Of a stretch of 11,853 nt of DNA, positions 6,130 to 11,853 are shown one piece after another (the stretch's first letter is position 1; every line of letters begins with the position of its first letter). Where the stretch lies: positions 1-11,853 of the forward strand of contig DAIELO010000017.1 in NCBI GenBank assembly GCA_027341705.1, in the 5' to 3' direction. The notes under the pieces are model-generated. The model was not told where the DNA came from and searched no databases. It was given only the letters and a program-made list of their open reading frames with translations. Source of the DNA: Caryophanales bacterium. GTDB lineage: Bacteria > Bacillota > Bacilli > Alicyclobacillales > SLC66. The translations under genes were made by a program, and so were the position numbers.

Positions 6130-7551
6130 TTAGATCAAACGAATATATGGTTCATAGGAAATGTGTTCAACAATCTGAATATCTGAAACGTGCCCATCAG
6201 GTAATTTATTCACCTGTAAATACTGGTATGCATGATCTACCCACGTTCGAATCACACCGTCACTAGCTCGTTGCAAGAATGACGCGACAGATTCATCAAT
6301 CTCGTTGAAATTACATACAGCCATAAGGGTAACCCCGTGAGTTCTTGCGTTAGCTGCTTCGCTTGCAAAATATCTTGAAATAAACTCTACGCCACGTTCA
6401 GAAATGAGTGTGTTCAAATCATAGTAAACAAACCACGAACCGCCTTGTTCAGCATTCGTTTTCCAAAGTATGCCATGCATAAAATCATTAAATTGATTTT
6501 CATCCATTTTGGACACGTTGATGACACCTGGTGCAAAACTGGGGGGATATGCTCGATCATAGTGTTCAACAAACAAGAGGCTATTCTGGTCAATCATGTC
6601 CTGTACATTTGCACCATGCATGTGATACAGAGCGTCTTTCTCATAGAGTGTACTCAGACTAGAAGAGAGTATAATCGTTTTCTTTCTCTGTTTGATTTGA
6701 GCGGCCACCATACTGCCGAATAAATGCTTCGTTTCTGACTTACTGTTCGTGTCAAACATGTATACATGCCCGTTGAGAATGCCTCCACCTAATATTTCGT
6801 CCAACCGAGCAATGCCGGTTGTTAAATATTTCTTGGATTCTTCGATCATTTTATGATTGAAGATGTGCAAAGCAGGGATCACATGAATTCCTTCTCCAGT
6901 AATCCGATACACGTGCTCCCCTTCCAGAAAGGGCTGACCGCGCATTTTCATCACTTCAAGAATTCGTTCCCGATAGCGTTCTGATTTTCGAGTGATCGTA
7001 AGACGGATCACACCGTCCACCACAAAATGTTCAAACGGCATTGTACTCGTATTTATGTCAGACTGTTCTCGAACTAAGAGTGCTGTGAGACCCTTTTTGC
7101 GAAGAATATTTCGAAGTTGATATATCACTTTACGATGTTCGTTGTCACCATGCAATCCATATTGAAATAACGACACACTGTCGATTACGATACGCTTGCA
7201 ATTTATTTCCTCAACAACCTGATCAAACACTCCCCCGGGTTCTTGCATCTGATCCATCAGGGTCTCTGGTGACAGGCAGAGGACTCTTAATTGATTTCGT
7301 TGCTCTAGCTTGCGTAAATCCCATCCAAATTGGGACATGTCTGCGTAAAGTTGCGATGGCAGTTCCTCGAATGTTACGTAAATGCCTGATTCACCGTCAA
7401 CCGTTGCACCTTGGTACAGAAACTGAAAAGCCAATGTCGTTTTGCCGCTACCTGGTGTACCTTCAAGGATAATCGTTGAGCCCTTTAGCAATCCTCCGTA
7501 CAACAGATCATCAAGTCCAGCAATACCCGTTGACACCGTGTGTTCTCTCAC
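6130..7551 (-). CDS. KaiC-like RecA-superfamily ATPase with degenerate second domain
   Basis: A 473-residue protein with two KaiC-type domains. Domain 1 (5-230) has an intact Walker A G-T-P-G-S-G-K-T-T (31-39), the catalytic glutamate pair F-E-E (62-63), Walker B R-I-V-I-D-S (120-125) and the K-M-R-G motif (202-205) typical of KaiC. Domain 2 begins like KaiC (T-T-G-I-A-R-L-D, 244-251), but its P-loop has become D-T-N-S-K-S-E-T-K (267-275) and the glutamate pair is lost, so it probably cannot hydrolyse ATP. KaiC relatives form hexamers that switch state with ATP and dock signalling partners. No kaiA or kaiB is nearby. GTG (7551) is the only reasonable start; AAGGGG lies nine bases before it, inside an eight-codon upstream ORF. 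It is the first gene of the operon with the winged-helix and GAF-LuxR genes. Confidence 0.9.
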   Translation of the reverse strand: MREHTVSTGIAGLDDLLYGGLLKGSTIILEGTPGSGKTTLAFQFLYQGATVDGESGIYVTFEELPSQLYADMSQFGWDLRKLEQRNQLRVLCLSPETLMDQMQEPGGVFDQVVEEINCKRIVIDSVSLFQYGLHGDNEHRKVIYQLRNILRKKGLTALLVREQSDINTSTMPFEHFVVDGVIRLTITRKSERYRERILEVMKMRGQPFLEGEHVYRITGEGIHVIPALHIFNHKMIEESKKYLTTGIARLDEILGGGILNGHVYMFDTNSKSETKHLFGSMVAAQIKQRKKTIILSSSLSTLYEKDALYHMHGANVQDMIDQNSLLFVEHYDRAYPPSFAPGVINVSKMDENQFNDFMHGILWKTNAEQGGSWFVYYDLNTLISERGVEFISRYFASEAANARTHGVTLMAVCNFNEIDESVASFLQRASDGVIRTWVDHAYQYLQVNKLPDGHVSDIQIVEHISYEPYIRLI

Positions 7552-7554
7552 ATC

Positions 7555-7581
7555 TCACAACCCCTTCTTGTAGGTCAACAT
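7555..7581 (-). CDS. Eight-codon upstream ORF before the KaiC-like gene
   Basis: On the minus strand GGAGGG (7594-7589) stands seven bases before an ATG that opens an eight-residue frame, M-L-T-Y-K-K-G-L, ended by TGA. The TGA lies three bases before the GTG of the KaiC-like gene and in the same frame. The AAGGGG codons of this mini-ORF serve as the ribosome binding site of the GTG. It may couple or regulate translation of the operon. Alternatively it is the former true start, cut by a nonsense change. Confidence 0.45.
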   Translation of the reverse strand: MLTYKKGL

Positions 7582-7671
7582 CACGACACCCTCCAGAATA
7601 CAAACATTTTTCCTCAGTTTACACCGAGTTCATTGTTTTATTGGATCGTTCACCAAATGTAGAGTATTATT

Positions 7672-9411
7672 CTATTCCACTTGAAAATCCATCATCATTT
7701 CATGCAGATGAATGGCTTGTTGGTTCGATTCTTGCGTACTAGCAGCGATAGTCTCCATAGCAGCACTAATTTCTTCAGTGGTTGCCGCGACATTCTGCGC
7801 ACTATCTGCTGTTTTCTCAACAACCGCTGCCACCGTATTAATGAGGGCCACAATTTGATCCGAATTCGCCACTTCGTCTTGGGTTAAATCATCAATACCC
7901 TGTACCTCATCGACAGTCTTACTAACGGCTGCCAATATCTTTTCTAACGATTCTCCCGACTGAATGGCCATGCGCACACCATCGGTCACCATTTTTTGGC
8001 TTTCTTTTGTAACCATTACGCTAGCTTCGGTAATCGATAATATATCCGCCAAGATGCTACCGACACGGGAAGACTCGGTTCGTGTCTGCTCTGCTAACTT
8101 ACGAACTTCTTCTGCCACCACTGCAAAGCCTCTCCCTTGATCACCTGCTCTAGCAGCTTCAATCGAAGCATTTAGAGCGAGTAAATTGGTCTGCTCCGCG
8201 ATATCACTGATTGTAGAAGCAATCTCCTCAATTTGTTTGGAATATTGCTGGAGTTCCGCCATGCGTTGCTCAGTTTCTGATGTTTTCTCTTTGATCAATT
8301 GCATACTTTGTATGGTATTATCCACCATTTCTTTTCCTTGATTTGCCGCTATTCGAGCTTCCACTGTAATGGTGGTAGCAGTTTCCGCTTTGTTTTTTGA
8401 AAGTTGTATAAGTGAAGATAAGCTCAGCAAGGATTTAGATATCTCCACCACCGATTCCGTCCCCTTACTTGATTGATCAGTCACTTCCTGCATCTGATTA
8501 GCAATCTCATTAATCGAAGCGGTCGTCTCTTGCGTGGAAGCGGCAGACTCCTGCGAAGCAGCACTTAATTGCACTGAACTTATTTGAAGTTGTTGAATAA
8601 GGTGACGTAAACTTTGCGCCATTGTATTCGTTGATCGAGTAAGCTCGCCAATTTCATCTGTGGACTTCGTCACTATGCTTTCCACCGTTAAATCGCCATC
8701 AGCAATACGTTTGAGAGATAATGAAATGACTGGGATTGGTGCCACCACGCGGCGAAAGAAAACAAGTAATATAATGCCGACCAAAAATATGACTGCGTTG
8801 CCAATAAGGCTGACTAACTGCGAAACTTCCGCATGTTGAATCGTAGAAGTCGCGGGAGAATCCATCAATTTTCGAGTGGTTTGATTTAGCGCTAATAGGT
8901 CATTCGTGAACACATTGGAGGAATTCGAATTGTTTACTAAAATATTTGCTACAGCTTGATGCGTGTGACCATTTTTAATCTCAGCCAAAGATTTCTGGAA
9001 ATACTGTTCATATGGAAATGCATCTTTTTGTGCTTTCACCACTTCACGACGAAGGAGAGGGGTGGGGGCGATCGTAATTAATTTGGCCAAATCAGCGTTC
9101 ATCGTTTGTTCCCCTTGCAGAACCACAGGTAACGTGCTACTGGCGAGACTTCCGTATCCTGAAATAGCTTCACCTGCAATCCAGACATTGGCCTGCCCGT
9201 CCATCTGATAGAACCCATTATCAATCAGATCACTGACATCGCGCCCAAACGCGAGCACTTTAGTACGAAAAGAAGTAGCACTCAAAATAATTTGTTGGTT
9301 ATATACAAAGCTCAACGCCACATTGACAACAATCACTACTAATACTGCCACAATCGCAAATGTGACACGTGTGACTAAGCTTTTTTTCCACATGTCAACA
9401 ACAACACCCAA
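7672..9411 (-). CDS. Methyl-accepting chemotaxis protein (chemoreceptor)
   Basis: A 579-residue transmembrane chemoreceptor that would feed CheA/CheW arrays at the membrane. Order: TM1 (about 16-37), an outside domain of about 160 residues that looks all-helical, like a four-helix-bundle (4HB) sensor, TM2 (about 199-219), HAMP (220-272) and a long coiled-coil signalling region. The conserved hairpin tip [18 protein letters not shown] starts at residue 406 and is followed by [12 protein letters not shown]. The C-terminal end has no CheR-tethering NWETF-like pentapeptide. TTG at 9411 is chosen because GGGGG stands eight bases before it; GTG 9441 or ATG 9393 are alternatives with poorer ribosome binding sites. 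The ligand is unknown. It lies about 120 bp before the KaiC operon on the same strand and may be co-transcribed with it. Confidence 0.93.
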   Translation of the reverse strand: MGVVVDMWKKSLVTRVTFAIVAVLVVIVVNVALSFVYNQQIILSATSFRTKVLAFGRDVSDLIDNGFYQMDGQANVWIAGEAISGYGSLASSTLPVVLQGEQTMNADLAKLITIAPTPLLRREVVKAQKDAFPYEQYFQKSLAEIKNGHTHQAVANILVNNSNSSNVFTNDLLALNQTTRKLMDSPATSTIQHAEVSQLVSLIGNAVIFLVGIILLVFFRRVVAPIPVISLSLKRIADGDLTVESIVTKSTDEIGELTRSTNTMAQSLRHLIQQLQISSVQLSAASQESAASTQETTASINEIANQMQEVTDQSSKGTESVVEISKSLLSLSSLIQLSKNKAETATTITVEARIAANQGKEMVDNTIQSMQLIKEKTSETEQRMAELQQYSKQIEEIASTISDIAEQTNLLALNASIEAARAGDQGRGFAVVAEEVRKLAEQTRTESSRVGSILADILSITEASVMVTKESQKMVTDGVRMAIQSGESLEKILAAVSKTVDEVQGIDDLTQDEVANSDQIVALINTVAAVVEKTADSAQNVAATTEEISAAMETIAASTQESNQQAIHLHEMMMDFQVE

Positions 9412-9477
9412 GGAAATGACCCCCTTTTTTTGTGTTATCACCGCTTGGAAGCAATTGGTTTATATCAATTAATTGTA

Positions 9478-9505
9478 ATCGTACCATTTATCAGTGTTAA
9501 ATCAA
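9478..9505 (-). promoter_or_regulatory. Candidate promoter of the chemoreceptor gene
   Basis: On the minus strand TTGATT (9505-9500) and TACGAT (9483-9478) are 16 bases apart, about 65 bases before the TTG start. The match to the sigma-A consensus is moderate (4 of 6 in each box). A typical motility sigma-D promoter (TAAA with GCCGATAA) was looked for and not seen. Confidence 0.4.
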
Positions 9506-9719
9506 TATAACTATTATGAGAGAAAGAGCGAACCTGCGCTTTTAGAATTGCGAATGTGGCGTGCCTAACCGTAGCTAACGCTGGTTTCGTCTAGTACACA
9601 AAGACTAATAGAACTAGTAGAAAAAATTCGTCAACCACTTATAAGATAATATCCAACTTCATATACGACTAATTTTTATATAGCCAATTCGGTGACAAGC
9701 GGCAAGTCTTATCGGACCT

Positions 9720-9747
9720 TTCGCATTAAATCCCGTGAGTTTATTAT
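9720..9747 (+). promoter_or_regulatory. Candidate promoter of the DoxX-like gene
   Basis: TTCGCA (9720-9725) and TATTAT (9742-9747) with a 16-base spacer give a fair sigma-A promoter. It would leave a leader of about 80 bases with two near-identical ATTCATT pieces before the AGGAGG ribosome binding site. Confidence 0.4.
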
Positions 9748-9793
9748 AGAAATATAGAAATGATTCATTGATTGTTTAATTGAAACACATTTA

Positions 9794-10463
9794 TCGGCGA
9801 TCGTTTACATCATTCATTCAGGAGGTTTTATCAATGGGAGCGTATTTCAGCGCTGTAGGCGCAGAAATGAAGAAAAGTTGGATTAACGCCATTTTTGTGA
9901 TTATATTCACAATTGGTCGCATCATTTTTGGTTGGGCATGGCTCAACGCGGGCATAGAGAAGTTGTCTTGGCTCAGCGACGGCAAAGTCGATTCATCCGG
10001 ATTAATTCATGGCCTTGTCACCAACCTTGTTGGACCAACCGTCACACGCTTTGATCCACTAGGTTTGAACCAACTGTACGCCTGGATCGCCAACAATCTT
10101 TTCATTCCGCTGGGTGGATTGACTGACTTTCTCGTCGTGCTACTTGAATTCCTAGTCGGTTTGTTCCTTATTCTTGGGTTCCAAATCTTCTGGTCCGCAC
10201 TCGTCGCCGTCTTTATGAACCTTCAGTACATTACCGCCGGATCGTTCAATAACTTCGGTTACATTTGGACCGATCTAATCCTGATGAAGTTCCCACGCTA
10301 TGCGGGTCTCATCGGTATTGACGGATACATCCGCTTCAGAAAAGGCAAGGAACTCTTGAACGCACCAAAATGGGGTTCTAGCCACAGCGACAATGAATCG
10401 CCTTCAATGAAGGTAAGAGGCAACGCCGCAAAAATGTAATTTTCCATCATCAACGATCGCCGA
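9794..10463. repeat. 12-bp inverted repeat flanking the DoxX-like gene
   Basis: TCGGCGATCGTT at 9794-9805, in the leader, has an exact reverse complement AACGATCGCCGA at 10452-10463, 13 bases after the stop codon. The core CGATCG is itself palindromic. It might be a binding site used twice, a long-range RNA pairing, or a relic of mobilisation. Confidence 0.4.
9834..10439 (+). CDS. DoxX/DoxD-like integral membrane protein
   Basis: The 201-residue product has about four membrane segments (near 17-37, 60-95 amphipathic/loop, 98-116, 119-135). Near its first segment it has the DoxX-family signature G-R-I-I-F-G-W-A-W-L-N-A-G-I-E-K-L. The family includes the DoxD subunit of thiosulfate:quinone oxidoreductase, which passes electrons from thiosulfate to quinone in the membrane, and also many uncharacterised quinone- or stress-related proteins. 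No DoxA partner gene is visible, so a thiosulfate role is only a possibility. The ATG at 9834 is chosen because a perfect AGGAGG stands eight bases before it; an in-frame upstream ATG (9780) lacks one. The last 35 residues are polar and lie probably in the cytoplasm. It is a single-gene transcript with its own terminator. Confidence 0.85.
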   Translation: MGAYFSAVGAEMKKSWINAIFVIIFTIGRIIFGWAWLNAGIEKLSWLSDGKVDSSGLIHGLVTNLVGPTVTRFDPLGLNQLYAWIANNLFIPLGGLTDFLVVLLEFLVGLFLILGFQIFWSALVAVFMNLQYITAGSFNNFGYIWTDLILMKFPRYAGLIGIDGYIRFRKGKELLNAPKWGSSHSDNESPSMKVRGNAAKM

Positions 10464-10473
10464 ACACGCCCTT

Positions 10474-10510
10474 ACCCCCAGCGCGCACCATCACGCTGGG
10501 GGTTGTTTTT
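10474..10510 (+). terminator. Strong intrinsic terminator of the DoxX-like gene
   Basis: ACCCCCAGCG (10474-10483) and CGCTGGGGGT (10494-10503) make a GC-rich 10-bp stem with a 10-base loop, followed by TTGTTTTT. It starts about 35 bases after the stop codon. Confidence 0.93.
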
Positions 10511-10581
10511 ATATTGAGACTACCCACTAGTGGCTGTAGTGAATGTGTTGCTCGCCTCGCTCGATAATCGCGCCGTATCCT

Positions 10582-10628
10582 CAACTTCTAATGCTTACCC
10601 GTCCCACCTCCTACAGGTGGACAAGTTG
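10582..10628. repeat. Nested inverted repeats (two-tier hairpin)
   Basis: CAACTT (10582-10587) pairs with AAGTTG (10623-10628), and inside it CCACCT (10604-10609) pairs with AGGTGG (10615-10620) around a five-base loop. No T-run follows on either strand. The function is unknown; it could be a decayed insertion-sequence end or an RNA hairpin. Confidence 0.3.
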
Positions 10629-10709
10629 AAACACCCCGTTCGCTTGTTCGGCGATGAACACCATCTGCGAAAACGCCAATGCCAACGCTAGTGTGCCTTT
10701 TTTTTTCAT
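10611..10709 (-). CDS. Possible 32-residue peptide with signal-peptide look
   Basis: A frame opening with M-K-K-K-G-T-L-A-L-A-L-A, then F-S-Q-M-V-F-I-A-E-Q-A and a nine-residue tail. A lysine-rich n-region, a hydrophobic core and an A-E-Q-A cleavage-like site imitate a secretion signal. It begins 15 bases after the stop of the TSUP fragment. The ribosome binding site is weak (GGGAA too close to the ATG), and the run of nine A codon bases invites slippage. It could be a chance frame or the stump of a broken secreted-protein gene. Confidence 0.25.
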   Translation of the reverse strand: MKKKGTLALALAFSQMVFIAEQANGVFQLVHL

Positions 10710-10724
10710 TTCCCATTCGTTGTC

Positions 10725-11171
10725 CTATTCCCCAATCACATCAGACAACGATTCGACATCCGCTTGCGAATAACCAATTTTCTCACTGGTGCGCCCTACC
10801 AGAACAAGGATCGGACCCACAATTATCGTTACCCATTTTTGTCCTTTTGAACTCCAAAACGGCTCAAAAACATACATCACAATACTGATGCCAAAAAAGT
10901 AGATCCATAACCACCCTAAGATGGGCAGTTGCAACATCTTCGCATTAAATAAAAGCTGTCCCACTATAAATCCAGTCAACGAAGCAATTGTCCCAAGTGA
11001 CGCCACCATGTATGCCTGTTGCATAGACACCTTAAACATTTTCGCAAAAATCGGTACTTGAAGCGGTTTTCCACCAGCACTGATTAAACCCGTGACTATA
11101 CTGAACAAGAACGATACAAAACTCAGCGCGAGGCCACTGAAAAAGTCCCTCTGATTGTTTAAATGGCACAA
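10725..11171 (-). pseudogene. C-terminal half of a TauE/SafE (TSUP) family permease
   Basis: About 148 codons of hydrophobic sequence with three to four membrane segments. The part T-G-L-I-S-A-G-G-K-P-L-Q-V-P-I-F near residue 27, followed by A-Y-M-V-A-S-L-G-T-I-A-S-L-T-G, matches the second repeat of sulfite-exporter/TSUP proteins, which normally have about 250 residues and two such repeats. The whole first repeat is missing. The frame runs at its 5' end straight into the left end of the IS1182-type element without a start codon that has a proper ribosome binding site; the TTG at 11171 lies in the hairpin of the element. I therefore read it as a gene cut by insertion, perhaps with a deletion. 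Intact relatives export sulfite or other sulfur anions, which would fit a DoxD-type neighbour. A naturally short half-permease is the alternative. Confidence 0.6.
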
Positions 11172-11205
11172 ATTCTCAAGAAATTGATGGATTGTGCCTT
11201 TTTTT
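11165..11205 (+). terminator. Hairpin and T-run at the left end of the IS element
   Basis: GGCACAA (11165-11171) and TTGTGCC (11192-11198) form a 7-bp stem enclosing a small inner repeat TTCT-CA-AGAA, followed by seven T. Reading rightward this is an intrinsic terminator just before the transposase. It may stop outside transcripts from entering the element. It may also form part of the terminal inverted repeat. Confidence 0.55.
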
Positions 11206-11212
11206 ATATAAT
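11184..11212 (+). promoter_or_regulatory. Promoter of the transposase gene
   Basis: TTGATG (11184-11189) and a perfect TATAAT (11207-11212) are separated by 17 bases, an excellent sigma-A promoter. It overlaps the terminator hairpin, and transcription would start near 11219, about 25 bases before the coding region. Confidence 0.65.
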
Positions 11213-11242
11213 GAATGCATCACAGAGAAGCAGGTGAGACCA

Positions 11243-11853
11243 CTGATTCGACAACAAGAATCTATGATTTTAAGTCCATACATGGAGCTCTATCACTTAA
11301 TTATTCCCAAGGATAATATGTTGCGTCAGATTAATGAACTAGTTGACTTCTCCTTCGTTTATGATGAACTCAAGGAAAACTACTGTCTGGATAACGGTCG
11401 AAATGCCATTGATCCGATTCGAATGTTCAAGTACTTGCTTTTGAAGGCGATTTTTGAATTATCCGATGTGGACATCGTCGAGCGATCCAAATACGATATG
11501 TCATTCAAATATTTTCTTGACATGGCGCCGGAAGACGCGGTGATTGAGCCGAGTTCCTTAACCAAGTTTCGAAAGCTGCGATTAAAAGGCCTGAACTTGT
11601 TGGATATGCTGATCAATAAAACCGTTGAAATAGCCATTGAAAAGGGAGTGATCAAAAACAACGCGATTATCGTGGATGCGACCCATACGAAAGCCCGCTA
11701 TAATCAGAAATCTCCTAGAGAAATTTTGCTAGATCGTTCTCGAAAGTTGCGAAAAGCAGTCTATAAGGTCAATGAATCCTTGAAATCTAAGTTCCCAGCG
11801 AAAAATACAACCGATGTGCTAGAGGATGAAATCAGTTACTGTCAACAGCTCAT
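11243..11853 (+). CDS. IS1182-family transposase, C-terminus outside window
   Basis: The visible 203 codons match the N-terminal half of IS1182-type transposases (DUF772 region, then the start of the DDE catalytic domain). Landmarks are P-K-D-N-M-L-R-Q-I-N-E-L-V-D-F-S-F-V-Y, D-N-G-R-N-A-I-D-P-I-R-M-F-K-Y-L, S-D-V-D-I-V-E-R, S-S-L-T-K-F-R-K and I-I-V-D-A-T-H-T-K-A, whose Asp is the first catalytic residue. No frameshift or stop is seen, so this part looks intact. The enzyme cuts and pastes the element. The start is uncertain: CTG 11243 follows AGGTGAG at good distance and fits the usual length, GTG 11234 and ATG 11264 are in the same frame. The frame is open at the window end. Confidence 0.92.
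   Translation, partial: MIRQQESMILSPYMELYHLIIPKDNMLRQINELVDFSFVYDELKENYCLDNGRNAIDPIRMFKYLLLKAIFELSDVDIVERSKYDMSFKYFLDMAPEDAVIEPSSLTKFRKLRLKGLNLLDMLINKTVEIAIEKGVIKNNAIIVDATHTKARYNQKSPREILLDRSRKLRKAVYKVNESLKSKFPAKNTTDVLEDEISYCQQL

Larger units (their letters stand above)
9442..9833. other. Non-coding spacer between divergent chemoreceptor and DoxX-like genes
   Basis: An AT-rich spacer with no convincing gene on either strand. It holds the presumed promoters of the two divergent genes, listed separately. It also contains a small palindrome CAATTAATTG (9468-9477), the loose repeats CTAGT/ACTAG around 9589-9617, and the left copy of the 12-bp inverted repeat that flanks the DoxX-like gene. No RNA gene or riboswitch was recognised. 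Confidence 0.6.
11165..11853 (+). mobile_element. IS1182-family insertion sequence, left part
   Basis: The element is recognised by its transposase. The left boundary is placed tentatively at the GGCACAA hairpin, next to the break in the TSUP gene. The right end and target duplication lie outside the window, so the exact ends are unproven. Confidence 0.65.

Noticed and set aside
10512..10610. Possible TnpB (IS605) C-terminal remnant on the minus strand
   Set aside because: A short open stretch looked slightly protein-like, but no conserved zinc-finger or catalytic motif of TnpB could be found.
10698..10706. Run of nine T as a possible plus-strand terminator
   Set aside because: No stable stem precedes it; the real terminator of the DoxX-like gene is at 10474-10510.
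11380..11661. Minus-strand 93-codon frame within the transposase
   Set aside because: Antisense to a clearly conserved transposase reading frame.
1..11853. tRNA, rRNA, CRISPR arrays and kaiA/kaiB genes
   Set aside because: No cloverleaf, ribosomal RNA signature, regularly spaced repeat array or KaiA/KaiB-like frame was found on reading both strands.

Overview
The window looks like chromosomal DNA of a Gram-positive bacterium (Bacillota). The signs are strong AGGAGG/GGGGG-type ribosome binding sites, frequent GTG and TTG starts backed by those sites, sigma-A-like promoters and an IS1182-family transposase of the kind common in bacilli. The DoxX/DoxD-type membrane protein and a sulfite-exporter-like fragment are compatible with an Alicyclobacillaceae-like or sulfur-metabolising relative, but that is inference and no taxonomic marker gene is present. 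Almost everything up to about 9.4 kb lies on the minus strand and is about sensing and signalling.

Reading the minus strand from right to left: a membrane chemoreceptor (7672-9411) is followed after about 120 bp by a tightly packed three-gene unit. It encodes a double-domain KaiC-like ATPase (6130-7551), a 74-residue winged-helix-like protein (5892-6116) and a regulator with two GAF domains, a degenerate HD-GYP-like middle and a LuxR-type DNA-binding end (4270-5895). Then come a stand-alone EAL c-di-GMP phosphodiesterase (3294-4115), a NimA/pyridoxamine-oxidase-like flavoprotein (2638-3198) and a small basic protein (2314-2604). A more GC-rich two-gene unit closes this side: an unrecognised tryptophan-rich protein (737-2101) overlaps the start of a GAF-PAS sensor that leaves the window (1-744).

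To the right of the chemoreceptor, a roughly 390-bp non-coding stretch leads to a plus-strand DoxX/DoxD-like membrane protein (9834-10439) with a clear terminator. Beyond it lie the C-terminal half of a TauE/SafE (TSUP) permease on the minus strand and the left part of an IS1182-family element with its own promoter (from about 11165), whose transposase runs off the end.

The most noteworthy part is the KaiC-like / winged-helix / GAF-HD-LuxR operon between a chemoreceptor and an EAL protein. The gene order suggests a module in which an ATP-driven KaiC switch and a small-molecule-sensing transcription factor control c-di-GMP or motility output. That is a hypothesis from domain content and order, not a known system that I can name. 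A cluster of GGGAC/GTCCC half-sites before the EAL gene, an in-frame eight-codon upstream ORF before the KaiC gene, and the orphan tryptophan-rich protein are further points of interest.
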